Shown here: positions 8,128 to 17,744 of the stretch, piece after piece
Numbering within the stretch: the first letter of the stretch is position 1
How the letters are laid out: every line of letters begins with the position of its first letter
DNA from: Streptomyces sp. B93
GTDB lineage: Bacteria > Actinomycetota > Actinomycetes > Streptomycetales > Streptomycetaceae
Direction: 5' to 3'
Length of the DNA: 64,000 nucleotides
Assembly (NCBI RefSeq): GCF_018070565.1
Contig: NZ_JAGPXL010000037.1
Location: forward strand, 1 to 64,000
Program-made: the position numbers and the translations under genes
Notes under the pieces: generated by a model
What the model was told of the DNA's origin: nothing
The model's database searches: none
What the model saw: the letters and a program-made list of their open reading frames with translations, nothing else

Positions 8128-8163
8128 GTGAATGCCGCCCTTCGGGGCGGCATTCACGTTTTT
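8128..8163 (+). terminator. Strong intrinsic terminator after the L,D-transpeptidase gene
   Basis: A perfect 13-bp stem (gtgaatgccgccc paired with gggcggcattcac) with a TTCG tetraloop is followed by gttttt. This is the only textbook hairpin-plus-U-run terminator in the window. Confidence 0.95.
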
Positions 8164-8242
8164 CCGGGCCTCGCAAGCCTTCTCATCGTCCTCTTATCCC
8201 AGCCTTATCCCTTCATCAGGGTGCCTCCCTAGCTTGCGGCGC

Positions 8243-9700
8243 ATGTTCTTCACCTACCTGAGGCGCGAACTGCGCCGCCGCAGAAAGGCGGCCCTCGTCG
8301 TCGCCTCCGGACTCGCGCTGGGCATCGCGCTGGTCATCGTGGTCAACTCCGTGTCCTCCGGCATGGGCAAGGCCCAGGACAAGGTCCTCGAGTCGCTCTA
8401 CGGCCTGGGCACCGACATGACCGTCACCAAGGCGGCCAGCGCGCCCACCGAGGGGGACACCGAACGGCCCCGCTTCCGGTTCGACGCGCAGGACAGCGAC
8501 TCCGACGAGGAGCAGAGCACCGACCGTGTCATGGTCCAGGGCTTCCAGACGCTGTCCTCCTCGACCGTGGGCGAGGTCGCCGAGCAGAACGGCGTCTCCG
8601 ACGCGGTCGGCGGGCTGAGCCTCCAGGTCATCAAGGTCAGCGGCCAGTTCACCCGGGGCCAGTTCCAGCAGGACGGCAGCGGCGGCGAGCAGCAGGGCGG
8701 CGGCCCGGGTGGCGGCACCGGAGCGCCCGGCGGCGAGGTGATGGGCGGCGGCGCCGACTTCGACGTCAACAACTACTCGGTCTACGGCACCGACGTCACC
8801 GAGCCCGCGCTCGGCCCGCTGACCTCCTCCAAGATCACCAGCGGCCGTACCTTCAAGTCCTCCGAGACCAATGCCGAGGTCGCCGTCGTCGACTCGGCGT
8901 ACGCGGAGGAGAAGGAGCTGAAGGTCGGCTCCACCGTCAAGATCAAGGACGTGAAGTTCGAGGTCGTCGGCGTCGCCACCGCCGACAGCGGCGACTCGGC
9001 GGCCAACCTCTACATCCCGCTGAAGCAGGCCCAGACCCTCAGCGACTCCAAGAACAAGGTCACCACGATCTACGTCCAGGCGACCGACTCGCAGCAGATC
9101 GACAGCGTCAAGTCGGAGATCCAGAAGAACATCTCCGGTACGACGGTGACGACCTCCGCCGACCTCGCCGACACCGTCTCCGGCTCCCTCTCCACGGCCT
9201 CCTCCCTCGCCACCAGCGTCGGCAAGTGGCTGTCGGTCGTGGTGCTCGTCGCCGCGTTCCTGGTCGCCGGGCTGCTCACCTCCTCGGCGGTCTCCCGCCG
9301 GGTCCGCGAGTTCGGCACGCTCAAGGCGCTGGGCTGGCGGTCGGGCCGGGTGACCCGGCAGGTCGTCGGCGAGGCCGTGGTCAACGGGCTGGTCGGCGGT
9401 GTCCTCGGCATCGCGCTGGGCCTCGCGGGCGCCTACGCGGTGACGGCGGTGAGCCCCACGCTCCAGGCCCAGTTGGGTACCGGTGGCGGCACGGGCGGTC
9501 CCGGGGGCATGGGCGGCGGCGGGCCGATGCGGGAGGCCGCGTCCCGCACGCTGGAGGTCGCCCTGACGGCGCCGGTCAGCGTGGCGACCATCGGTCTCGC
9601 GGTGGGTCTCGCCGTGGCCGGCGGGCTCATCGCGGGGGCCTTCGGCGGCTGGCGGGCCTCGCGGCTGCGCCCGGCGGACGCGCTGCGGCGCGTCGAGTAG
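8243..9700 (+). CDS. MacB/FtsX-type ABC transporter permease
   Basis: The 485-residue permease starts at the ATG at 8243. Upstream in-frame codons lie inside the terminator of the previous gene and are discounted. The first transmembrane helix is at residues 18-38. A large extracytoplasmic MacB_PCD-like domain of about 290 residues carries a Gly/Gln-rich loop. Three further helices make up the FtsX domain (from SVVVLVAAFLVAGLLTS), including the conserved EFGTLKALGWR cytoplasmic motif. Such permeases extrude lipids, peptides or antibiotics, or act mechanically, as partners of a LolD/MacB ATPase, which is the next gene. A typical two-component system is not adjacent here. Confidence 0.9.
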   Translation: MFFTYLRRELRRRRKAALVVASGLALGIALVIVVNSVSSGMGKAQDKVLESLYGLGTDMTVTKAASAPTEGDTERPRFRFDAQDSDSDEEQSTDRVMVQGFQTLSSSTVGEVAEQNGVSDAVGGLSLQVIKVSGQFTRGQFQQDGSGGEQQGGGPGGGTGAPGGEVMGGGADFDVNNYSVYGTDVTEPALGPLTSSKITSGRTFKSSETNAEVAVVDSAYAEEKELKVGSTVKIKDVKFEVVGVATADSGDSAANLYIPLKQAQTLSDSKNKVTTIYVQATDSQQIDSVKSEIQKNISGTTVTTSADLADTVSGSLSTASSLATSVGKWLSVVVLVAAFLVAGLLTSSAVSRRVREFGTLKALGWRSGRVTRQVVGEAVVNGLVGGVLGIALGLAGAYAVTAVSPTLQAQLGTGGGTGGPGGMGGGGPMREAASRTLEVALTAPVSVATIGLAVGLAVAGGLIAGAFGGWRASRLRPADALRRVE

Positions 9701-9749
9701 CCGCAGCGCGCAGCCGACCCCCACCGCACCGACAGGAGTTGTAGTCCCC

Positions 9750-10427
<678 letters not shown>

Positions 10428-10511
10428 ACTGATGGCCTATGAGCTGACCGTGTAACAGTCATGTCATAGAAGCCGAGTTGTGGCCGAGTGTTCTATTGAG
10501 GTCGCTGATCA

Positions 10512-10540
10512 CCCCCCGGCATACTGCGTATTCCGGGGGG
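10512..10540. terminator. Possible hairpin between ABC operon and protease gene
   Basis: An 8-bp stem of CCCCCCGG and CCGGGGGG encloses a 13-nt AT-richer loop. It lies midway in the 191-bp gap and could end the ABC operon or shape the protease leader. No U-run follows. Confidence 0.4.
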
Positions 10541-10618
10541 CGGACGCTAATGCGTGCGATAACTCCCTCGGCCGGGTGAAGGGGAATTCATCCGGGACCT
10601 CATCTCCCAGGGGGAGTT

Positions 10619-13600
10619 TTGCGCACACAAGTGAAGAGAGTCGGTGTCGCCGCCGTAGCCACGGCAGCCACCGTCGCCCTCGCCGCGGGCCTGACCAGCC
10701 CGGCGTCGGCGAAGCCCACCGACGGGGCGGAGCAGCGCGCGACCGGCGCTGCCGGGATCTCGGCCAAGCAGCGCGTCACGCTGATCACCGGCGACCGGGT
10801 CACCGTGGACGCCAAGGGACGCGTCGTCGGCCTGGACCGGGCCGACGGGCGTGAGCACATACCCGTGCAGGTCCGCAAGGTGGACGGCCGCACCCTGGTG
10901 ATACCCGCCGACGCGGCCCGCCTGGTCGCCACCGGCAAGCTGGACCAGCGGCTGTTCGACGTGACCGAACTGAGCAAGGCCCAGGCCCGCAAGGGACAGA
11001 AGAACGCCCTGAAGGTCATCGTCGGCTACAAGGGCGCCGCCACCGCGGCCAAGGAGGACGTCCGCGACGCGGGCACCCTGCGCCGCACCCTGAAGTCCCT
11101 GAACGCGGACGCGGTGCAGACCCCGCACGAGGAAGCCCCGCAGCTGTGGGACGCCCTCACCAACGGGGAGAAGACCGCCTCCGGCGTCGCGCACGTCTGG
11201 CTGGACGGTGTCCGCAAGGTCACCCTCGACAAGTCCGTGCCGCAGATCGGCGCCCCCAAGGCGTGGGAGGCCGGTTACGACGGCAAGGGCGTGAAGATCG
11301 CCGTCCTGGACACCGGCGTGGACACCACCCACCCGGACCTGAAGACGCAGGTCACCGCCTCGAAGAACTTCACCACCGCTGCCAACGCCACCGACAAGTT
11401 CGGCCACGGCACCCATGTCGCGTCCATCGCGGCCGGTACGGGCGCCAAGTCGGGCGGCAAGTTCAAGGGCGTGGCGCCCGGCGCCAGCATCCTCAACGGC
11501 AAGGTGCTGGACGACGAGGGCTTCGGCGACGACTCCGGCATCCTCGCCGGGATGGAGTGGGCGGCCGCGCAGGGCGCCGACGTCATCAACATGAGCCTCG
11601 GCGGCTTCGACACCCCGGAGATCGACCCGCTGGAGGCGGCGGTCAACAAGCTGTCCGCCGAGAAGGGCGTGCTGTTCGCCATCGCGGCGGGCAACTCCGG
11701 CCCCGAGACGGTTGGTTCGCCCGGCACCGCCGACGCCGCGCTCACCGTCGGCGCCGTCAACGACAAGGACAAGCTGGCCGGCTTCTCCAGCACCGGCCCG
11801 CGCGCCGGGGACGGCGCGATCAAGCCGGACGTCACCGCGCCGGGCGTGGAGATCACCGCCGCCTCGGCCAAGGGCAGCCTCATCGCCCAGGAGGTCGGCG
11901 AGTCGCCCGCCGGTTACCTGACCATCGACGGTACGTCGATGGCGACCCCGCATGTCGCGGGCGCCGCCGCGATCCTCAAGCAGCAGCACCCGGACTGGTC
12001 GTACACCGAGCTGAAGGGCGCGCTGACCGGGTCCGCGAAGGGCGGCGCGTACACGCCGTTCCAGCAGGGCTCCGGCCGCATCCAGGTCGACAAGGCGCTC
12101 AAGCAGACCGTGATCGCCGACCCGGTGTCGGTGAGCTTCGGGGTGCAGCAGTGGCCGCACACCGACGACACGCCGGTCACCAAGGAACTGACGTACCGCA
12201 ACCTCGGCACCACCGACGTGACCCTGAACCTCGCGGTGAAGGCGACCGACCCCAAGGGTGCCGCGGCCCCGGCGGGCTTCTTCGCGCTGGGCGCGACCAC
12301 GGTGACGGTCCCGGCGGGCGGCAAGGCCTCCGTGGACATGACCGTCAACACCAAGCTGGGCGGCACGCTCGACGGGTTCTACTCGGCGTACGTGACGGCG
12401 ACGGGCGGCGGCCAGAGCGTGCGCACCGCCGCGGCCGTCAACCGTGAGGTGGAGTCGTACGACGTCAAGGTCAAGCACATCGGCCGGGACGGCCAGCCGA
12501 CCGACGCCTACAACACCGCGCTGCTGGGCTACTCGGGCCTCGGCGCGGACCGCGGCTACCAGGTGCCGCCGGTGGAGTCCGGCGTCACCACGCTGCGGGT
12601 GCCCAAGGGCACCTACCTGCTGGACGCCTGGATCGCCAAGGACTTCGTCGACCTCAAGGGCGGCCTGGACTGGGTGGTCCAGCCGAAGCTGAGCGTCACC
12701 AAGAACACCTCGGTGACCATCGACGCCCGTAAGACGAAGGCGGCGGACATCCGGGTGCCGGACACCTCGGCCAAGTCGAACTTCGCGATGATCAGCTACT
12801 ACTACGACCGGGCGGGCGGCTTCGGCTTCGGCGCGGGCTCCTTCGCCGACCTGCGCATGGCCCACCTCGGTCCGGAGATCCCGAGCGGTCTCACCCAGAC
12901 CTGGAGCGGCCAGTTCACCAAGGGGTCGGGCACCGAGTACGACGTCGCCACGACCGCCACGGTGAAGAAGATCGTCGGCAACAAGGTGCGGCACTTCAAG
13001 AAGAGCGAACTCGCCACGGTGAAGGCGGGCCTCGGCGCCGCCGCCTCCGGCAAGACCGGCGCGCTCGCCCCCTGGGGCGTCTTCCCCGAGGACTTCGTCT
13101 TCGGCGCGGAGATCGAGCGCAAGCTGCCCACCAAGCGCACCGTGTACCTGTCGACCGTCGGCGGCATCCGCTGGTCGTTCGACTTCTACCAGCTCGGCAA
13201 GAAGGACGCGCAGGGCATCCCGGTCACCGAGGCGTACTACTCGGGCGGCGACCCGAAGAAGTACACGGCGGGCAAGACGTACTCCACCAACTTCAACCGT
13301 GCGGTCTTCGGGCCCACGCTGAACACGGACTACGGCCTGTTCCGCGAGGGCAACGAGATCTACGGCCTGGTCCCGCTGTTCGCCGACAGCTCCAAGCACG
13401 CGGGCTCGTCGCTGTTCACCTCGGCGAAGACGTCCCTGTACCGCAACGGCACCAAGGTCGGCACCAACGACGACCCGCTCTTCGGCGAGGAGTCGTTCAA
13501 GGTGCCGTCCGGTGACGCCCAGTACAAGCTGACCACCTCGGTCAAGCGGAGCACCAAGCTGGCCGCCGCCTCCACGCGGATCGACGCCAGCTTCACCTTC

Positions 13601-13936
13601 CGCTCCAAGAAGTCGAGCGCCGACATCGTCCGGCTCCCGGCCTCCACGGTCCGCTTCGGCGCCAACACCACCCTCGACAGCAAGGTGACGGCCGGCCGCA
13701 CGGCCACCGTCCCGGTCACCGTCGAGGGCGCGGCCAAGGGCTCCAACCTGAAGTCGCTGGCGGTGTACGTGTCCTACGACACCGGCAAGACCTGGAAGAA
13801 GGTCACCGTCAAGAGCGGCAAGATCAAGGTGAAGAACCCGGGCAAGGGCAAGGCGATCTCGTACCGCGCCAAGGTCACCGACAAGAAGGGCAACACGTCG
13901 GCGGTCACGATCTACAACGCCTACTTCGGCAAGTGA
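10619..13936 (+). CDS. Secreted S8 subtilisin-like serine protease
   Basis: The 1,105-residue exported peptidase starts at a TTG (10619) behind CAGGGGGA. A later in-frame GTG at 10631 lacks a ribosome site. The signal peptide ends near LTSPASA (residue 31). A propeptide-like region extends to about residue 205. The subtilase domain (about 210-490) has the full triad: D231 (VLDTG), H263 (GHGTH) and S440 (DGTSMATPH), plus the oxyanion segment AAGNSG. The remaining 600 residues are Lys/Thr-rich beta domains with no transmembrane anchor, so the enzyme is probably released or wall-associated. A strong hairpin follows the stop codon. The 5' gap holds a hairpin but no clear promoter. Confidence 0.95.
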   Translation: MRTQVKRVGVAAVATAATVALAAGLTSPASAKPTDGAEQRATGAAGISAKQRVTLITGDRVTVDAKGRVVGLDRADGREHIPVQVRKVDGRTLVIPADAARLVATGKLDQRLFDVTELSKAQARKGQKNALKVIVGYKGAATAAKEDVRDAGTLRRTLKSLNADAVQTPHEEAPQLWDALTNGEKTASGVAHVWLDGVRKVTLDKSVPQIGAPKAWEAGYDGKGVKIAVLDTGVDTTHPDLKTQVTASKNFTTAANATDKFGHGTHVASIAAGTGAKSGGKFKGVAPGASILNGKVLDDEGFGDDSGILAGMEWAAAQGADVINMSLGGFDTPEIDPLEAAVNKLSAEKGVLFAIAAGNSGPETVGSPGTADAALTVGAVNDKDKLAGFSSTGPRAGDGAIKPDVTAPGVEITAASAKGSLIAQEVGESPAGYLTIDGTSMATPHVAGAAAILKQQHPDWSYTELKGALTGSAKGGAYTPFQQGSGRIQVDKALKQTVIADPVSVSFGVQQWPHTDDTPVTKELTYRNLGTTDVTLNLAVKATDPKGAAAPAGFFALGATTVTVPAGGKASVDMTVNTKLGGTLDGFYSAYVTATGGGQSVRTAAAVNREVESYDVKVKHIGRDGQPTDAYNTALLGYSGLGADRGYQVPPVESGVTTLRVPKGTYLLDAWIAKDFVDLKGGLDWVVQPKLSVTKNTSVTIDARKTKAADIRVPDTSAKSNFAMISYYYDRAGGFGFGAGSFADLRMAHLGPEIPSGLTQTWSGQFTKGSGTEYDVATTATVKKIVGNKVRHFKKSELATVKAGLGAAASGKTGALAPWGVFPEDFVFGAEIERKLPTKRTVYLSTVGGIRWSFDFYQLGKKDAQGIPVTEAYYSGGDPKKYTAGKTYSTNFNRAVFGPTLNTDYGLFREGNEIYGLVPLFADSSKHAGSSLFTSAKTSLYRNGTKVGTNDDPLFGEESFKVPSGDAQYKLTTSVKRSTKLAAASTRIDASFTFRSKKSSADIVRLPASTVRFGANTTLDSKVTAGRTATVPVTVEGAAKGSNLKSLAVYVSYDTGKTWKKVTVKSGKIKVKNPGKGKAISYRAKVTDKKGNTSAVTIYNAYFGK

Positions 13937-13970
13937 CCGGGACGTCGGCAGCACGCTGCTGACCCGCCCC

Positions 13971-14007
13971 GAGGGCCCCGCGGAGGCTGAGCTTCCGCGG
14001 GGCCCTC
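13971..14007. terminator. Bidirectional hairpin after the subtilase gene
   Basis: A perfect 14-bp stem (gagggccccgcgga and tccgcggggccctc) with a 9-nt loop lies between two convergent genes. It probably terminates both transcripts. Confidence 0.8.
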
Positions 14008-14024
14008 CGCCGTGCGCCCAGGCC

Positions 14025-14927
14025 CTAGGTGGAGGCGCCCGCCCGGGACGCGTCGGCGCTCCAACTGGCCAGCAGCCGCAGCGCCTCCGCCGACGGTGAG
14101 CCGGGTTCGGCGTGGTAGACGACCAGCGACTGCTCGGTGTCGTCGGCCAGCCGGAAGGTCTCGAAGAGGAGGTTCAGCTCCCCGACCACCGGGTGCCGCA
14201 TGGCCTTCGTGCCATGGCTCTTCTCCTTGACGTCATGGGTGGCCCACAGCCGCCGGAACTCCTCGCTCTTCACGGACAGCTCGCCCACCAGCGCCGACAG
14301 CCGCGGATCGTCCGGGTGGCAGCCCGCGTCCATCCGGAGATAGGCCACGATGTCGGTGGCCTTCTGCTCCCACGGCACGAACAGGTCCCGGTAGTCGGGC
14401 CGCAGGAACACCAGCCGTGCCCAGTTCCGCTCCTGCGCGGGCAGCCCCGACCAGTCCCCGAAGACGGCGTCGGCCATCCGGTTCCAGGCGAGGATGTCCG
14501 AGCGCCGCCCGACGACGTACGCCGGAACGTTGTCGATGGTGTCCAGCAGCTGCCGCAGCGCCACCCGCACCTGCTGGGTCCGCCCCGCCTGCCGCCGCTT
14601 GAGCTGCCCGGGCCGGACCAGATGCGTGAGGTGCGCGTGCTCGGCCTCGGTCAGCCGCAGCGCCCGCGCGATCGCGTCCAGCACCGCCGCCGACACGTTC
14701 CGCCCGGTGCCCTGTTCCAGCCGGGTGTAGTACGCCACCGACACCCCCGCCAGCTGAGCCAGCTCCTCCCGGCGCAGCCCCGGCACCCGCCGGTACCGTC
14801 CGTGGTCCGGCAGTCCTACGTCCGCCGGCTTCAGCCGGGCGCGCCGGGTGCGCAGGAACTCGCTCAGCTCGGCACGCCGGTCGAGGGCGCCGCCGCCGGA
14901 CTCGGGGGTGGAGGGCTGCTGGTCCAT
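14025..14927 (-). CDS. MmyB-type helix-turn-helix transcriptional regulator
   Basis: The 300-residue DNA-binding protein starts at the ATG at 14927 (MDQQPSTPESGGG), with AAGGG close upstream. An N-terminal extension is open but overlaps the divergent promoter. An XRE-type helix-turn-helix lies at about residues 20-85 (LRREELAQLAGVSVAYYTRL). The C-terminal half is the MmyB-like ligand-binding domain (YVVGRRSDILAWNRMADAVFGD). These proteins usually repress a divergently transcribed oxidoreductase gene and release it on binding a small ligand. The neighbouring alcohol dehydrogenase fits that arrangement exactly. Confidence 0.9.
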   Translation of the reverse strand: MDQQPSTPESGGGALDRRAELSEFLRTRRARLKPADVGLPDHGRYRRVPGLRREELAQLAGVSVAYYTRLEQGTGRNVSAAVLDAIARALRLTEAEHAHLTHLVRPGQLKRRQAGRTQQVRVALRQLLDTIDNVPAYVVGRRSDILAWNRMADAVFGDWSGLPAQERNWARLVFLRPDYRDLFVPWEQKATDIVAYLRMDAGCHPDDPRLSALVGELSVKSEEFRRLWATHDVKEKSHGTKAMRHPVVGELNLLFETFRLADDTEQSLVVYHAEPGSPSAEALRLLASWSADASRAGAST

Positions 14928-15094
14928 GCCCTTCAGTATTCCGGGCGGGCCGCTGGTCGTACGACTGTGAGCCTGACCCTGCCAGTGGTAGGCACAGCGA
15001 ACGTAGGCACAACGGTGGCCTGGGTGAATCGGGGACGGCCGAGCAGGCTGGTGGGCGGACATCCTGATCTGCCTTTCCCAAGGAGAACCTCGGC

Positions 15095-16135
15095 ATGACC
15101 TCTGTCGCCGCCTACGCCGCCCCCGCCGCCAAGGCTCCGCTGGAGCGGACCACGATCGAGCGCCGTGCGGTGGGCGAGCACGATGTGCTGATCGACATCA
15201 AGTACGCCGGAATCTGCCACTCCGACATCCACCAGGTACGGGAGGGCTGGGGCGAGGCCATCTTCCCGATGGTCCCGGGCCATGAGATCGCGGGCGTGGT
15301 CTCCGAGGTCGGCCCCGGCGTGACCCGGTTCGCCGTCGGTGACCGCGTGGGCGTCGGCTGCATGGTCGACTCCTGCCGGGAGTGCGACAACTGCCGGGCC
15401 GGTCTCGAGCAGTACTGCACCGGCGGCAACGTGATGACGTACAACGGCGTCGGCAAGGACGGGCGGCCCACCTACGGCGGCTACTCCGAGAAGATCGTCG
15501 TCGACGAGAACTTCGTCGTCCGCGTCCCCGACGGTCTCGCCCTCGACGAGGCCGCGCCGCTGCTCTGCGCGGGCATCACCACCTACTCCCCGCTGCGCCA
15601 CTGGCAGGCGGGACCCGGCAAGAAGGTCGCGGTCGTCGGTCTGGGCGGTCTCGGCCACATGGCCGTGAAGCTGGCGCACGCGCTGGGCGCGGAGGTGACG
15701 GTGCTGTCGCAGTCCCTGCGCAAGAAGGACGACGGGCTGCGGCTGGGCGCCGACCACTACCACGCGACCAGCGACCCCGAGACGTTCCGGGCGCTCGCGG
15801 GCCGTTTCGACCTGATCGTCTCCACCGTCTCGGCCCCGCTCGACTTCGGCGCCTACCTCTCGCTGCTGCGGACGGACGGTGCCCTGGTGAACGTGGGCGC
15901 CCCGGAGGAGCCGGTCTCGCTCAACCTCTTCTCCGTGATCGGCGGCCGCAAGACCCTCGCCGGGTCCAGCATCGGCGGCATCCGGGAGACCCAGGAGATG
16001 CTCGACTTCTGCGCGGCGCACGGCATCGGCGCCGACATCGAGGTGATCCGCGCGGACCAGGTCAACGACGCGTACGAGCGGGTGCTGGCGAGCGATGTGC
16101 GGTACCGGTTCGTGATCGACGCGGCGACGATCTGA
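15095..16135 (+). CDS. Zinc-dependent NAD(P) alcohol dehydrogenase (YahK/CAD type)
   Basis: The 346-residue medium-chain dehydrogenase interconverts alcohols and aldehydes. The catalytic zinc ligands are C41 (GICHSD), H63-E64 (PGHE) and C158. The structural zinc cysteines are C94, C97, C100 and C108. The Rossmann motif GLGGLG is at 182-187. The ATG at 15095 follows AAGGAGAACCTCGGC. The divergent MmyB-type regulator across a 167-bp gap suggests ligand-induced control. The fold and active-site spacing fit the broad aldehyde-reductase branch; the natural substrate is not readable from the sequence. Confidence 0.93.
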   Translation: MTSVAAYAAPAAKAPLERTTIERRAVGEHDVLIDIKYAGICHSDIHQVREGWGEAIFPMVPGHEIAGVVSEVGPGVTRFAVGDRVGVGCMVDSCRECDNCRAGLEQYCTGGNVMTYNGVGKDGRPTYGGYSEKIVVDENFVVRVPDGLALDEAAPLLCAGITTYSPLRHWQAGPGKKVAVVGLGGLGHMAVKLAHALGAEVTVLSQSLRKKDDGLRLGADHYHATSDPETFRALAGRFDLIVSTVSAPLDFGAYLSLLRTDGALVNVGAPEEPVSLNLFSVIGGRKTLAGSSIGGIRETQEMLDFCAAHGIGADIEVIRADQVNDAYERVLASDVRYRFVIDAATI

Positions 16136-16165
16136 CGCACGCTGCCGTACCCTCACTTGCCGAGC

Positions 16166-16182
16166 CTATCGACTTTCGATAG
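16166..16182. promoter_or_regulatory. Palindrome CTATCGA-N3-TCGATAG upstream of the DUF2975/HTH operon
   Basis: A perfect 7-bp inverted repeat with a 3-nt centre lies 44 bp before the start of the membrane-protein gene. It is AT-richer than its surroundings. A partial echo (ATCG...CGAT) lies at 16189-16201. This is a likely autoregulatory operator for the small HTH protein encoded second in the operon. Confidence 0.6.
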
Positions 16183-16225
16183 ATTTCCATCGTAGGGCGA
16201 TTGGTGACATGGAGGGTGAGGGGCG

Positions 16226-16723
16226 ATGGGAAGACTGACGGTGCTCGCGTTGCGTGCCGTACTGGTGGCGCTGCTGGCCGGGTCGCTGTTCGTGCAGACG
16301 GTGATGGTGCCGCTGCTGGCCATCGACATGGAGGGGCTCGACGAGGACGTGGCGCATCTGCGCGTCCCCGTCCTGGTCATCGTCGTCCTCGGGGTCATGA
16401 CCGCGCAGGCCGTCCTGATCGCCGTATGGCGGCTGGTGACGATGGTGCGACGCGGGACCGTCTTCTCCCACCAGGCCTTCCGCTACGTCCATGTCGTCAT
16501 CGGCGCCTTCGTGGCCGCCGCGCTCGTGGTGTTCTCCCTCGCCGTCGTCCTCGCGCCCGGTGAGGGGGTCGCGCCCGGCGTGGTCCTGCTGGTCTGCGGG
16601 CTCTCCCTGGGACCGTTCGGCGTCGCGCTGATCGTCCTGGTGCTGCGGATGCTGCTCGCCCAGGCCGTCGACCGCGACCTCGAGGCGGCGCGGATGCGGG
16701 CCGAGCTGGCGGAGGTCATCTGA
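16226..16723 (+). CDS. DUF2975 family membrane protein
   Basis: The 165-residue protein has four predicted transmembrane helices (ALRAVLVALLAGSLFVQ, LVIVVLGVMTAQAVLIAVW, VVIGAFVAAALVVFSLAVVL, VVLLVCGLSLGPFGVALIVLV) and a charged C-terminal tail (QAVDRDLEAARMRAELAEVI). The layout matches DUF2975, a family almost always encoded with a YozG-type HTH protein. The ATG lies just after GAGGGTGAGGGGCG. The stop codon overlaps the next start, so translation is coupled. Its role is unknown. A membrane sensor or sequestering partner of the regulator is a reasonable guess. Confidence 0.88.
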   Translation: MGRLTVLALRAVLVALLAGSLFVQTVMVPLLAIDMEGLDEDVAHLRVPVLVIVVLGVMTAQAVLIAVWRLVTMVRRGTVFSHQAFRYVHVVIGAFVAAALVVFSLAVVLAPGEGVAPGVVLLVCGLSLGPFGVALIVLVLRMLLAQAVDRDLEAARMRAELAEVI

Positions 16724-16932
16724 TGGCGATCGTCGTCGACATCGACGTGATGATGGCCAAGCGCAAGATCTCCGTCGGGGAACTCGCCGAACGCGTCGGC
16801 ATCACCCCCGCCAACCTGGCCGTCCTGAAGAACGGCCGCGCCAAGGCGGTCCGCTTCACCACGCTGGCCGCGCTGTGCGAGGTGCTGGAGTGCCAGCCGG
16901 GGGACCTGCTGCGGTGGGAGGCGGAGGAGTAG
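16723..16932 (+). CDS. YozG-like XRE-family HTH regulator
   Basis: This 69-residue protein is essentially one helix-turn-helix domain (VGELAERVGITPANLAVLKN, ending in CQPGDLLRW). The length and the PGDLL ending are characteristic of the small Cro/YozG-like regulators paired with DUF2975 proteins. Its ATG shares a base with the TGA of the upstream gene. It probably binds the palindrome at 16166-16182 and regulates its own operon. Confidence 0.88.
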   Translation: MAIVVDIDVMMAKRKISVGELAERVGITPANLAVLKNGRAKAVRFTTLAALCEVLECQPGDLLRWEAEE

Positions 16933-17031
16933 GGCGGGCGTGCGGACGCGGGGCCCGGCCGCGGTGCGGGGGCGGGACCCGGACGCGACCGCCGCACCCG
17001 GGCCCCGTCGCTCGGAGGCCGCCTCAGCCCG

Positions 17032-17706
17032 TCACCCGGTCCGGCGCTGGAAGGCGCGGGCCGCGCTGCGGCGCTTGGCGTCGAAGGCGTCGACCGCCCC
17101 GGCGCCCTCGTTGCCCGGCCCCGCCTCCCAGCCGCGGATCTTGCGGGCGACGCCCTTGAGACGCGGGTGGCCGGGCGGGACGGCGATCTCGAAGTGCGAC
17201 TCCTTCGGCGTGGCGAAGTCGCCGCCCCAGACGACCACGCCGTCCATTTCGGTGAGGATGTCCCGGACCACGACCAGCTCGTTGGGGTACAGGTTCCCCC
17301 GCGAGCCGACCGGGTAGGCCAGCGGGCGGATCGCGACGGCGGTGCCGGACAGGTGGTTGGACTCGTAGTCCGCCGCGACCTCGCGGTCGTCGGACCAGCC
17401 GTGGACGTCCCCGGAACGCAGCTGGTCGATCTCGTAGTTGAAACGTCTCGCCACGTGCAGCAGGACGGTCGCGGCATCCCCTTCCGCGAGCTGGACGCGG
17501 TAGCCGCTGCCCTCGATGCGGAACGACGTGGCGGTCGCAAGGACCTCCCAGCCGTTCGCGGACCGGTCCTTGGTCCAGCTGCGGCCGGCCGCGGGGGCCG
17601 AGGCGGGGGCTGCCGCGGCCTCGCCGACCGTGGTGAGACTGAGCGCGCCGACCACGCCGGCGGAGGCACCGACGAAGCTGCGCCGGGACAGAGCGGTCCT
17701 GATCAT
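17032..17706 (-). CDS. Tat-exported M15-like (D-Ala-D-Ala carboxypeptidase-fold) protein
   Basis: The 224-residue protein begins MIRTALSRRSFVGASAG, a twin-arginine signal followed by an Ala-rich cleavage region near residue 35. The folded part resembles the M15 peptidase core: SNHLSGTAVAIRP corresponds to SxHxxGxAxD and VVWGGDFATPKESHFEI to the WGGxF...HFEI block. The second zinc ligand (Asp of AxD) appears to be Ala here, so activity on wall peptides is doubtful. Binding without cleavage is an alternative. The gene lies 38 bp downstream of the DUF1906 gene on the same strand and is probably co-transcribed. The start follows AAAGGAACCCCGGTC. Confidence 0.75.
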   Translation of the reverse strand: MIRTALSRRSFVGASAGVVGALSLTTVGEAAAAPASAPAAGRSWTKDRSANGWEVLATATSFRIEGSGYRVQLAEGDAATVLLHVARRFNYEIDQLRSGDVHGWSDDREVAADYESNHLSGTAVAIRPLAYPVGSRGNLYPNELVVVRDILTEMDGVVVWGGDFATPKESHFEIAVPPGHPRLKGVARKIRGWEAGPGNEGAGAVDAFDAKRRSAARAFQRRTG

Positions 17707-17744
17707 GACCGGGGTTCCTTTCGTTTCGAGGTCGGGCCTGGCCG

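Noticed and set aside
10547-13954. An open frame of over 1,100 codons on the minus strand opposite the subtilase
   Set aside because: Its protein is Val/Gly/Arg/Asp-rich without any domain, and the plus strand shows the full protease triad; long antisense frames are usual in DNA of this GC content.
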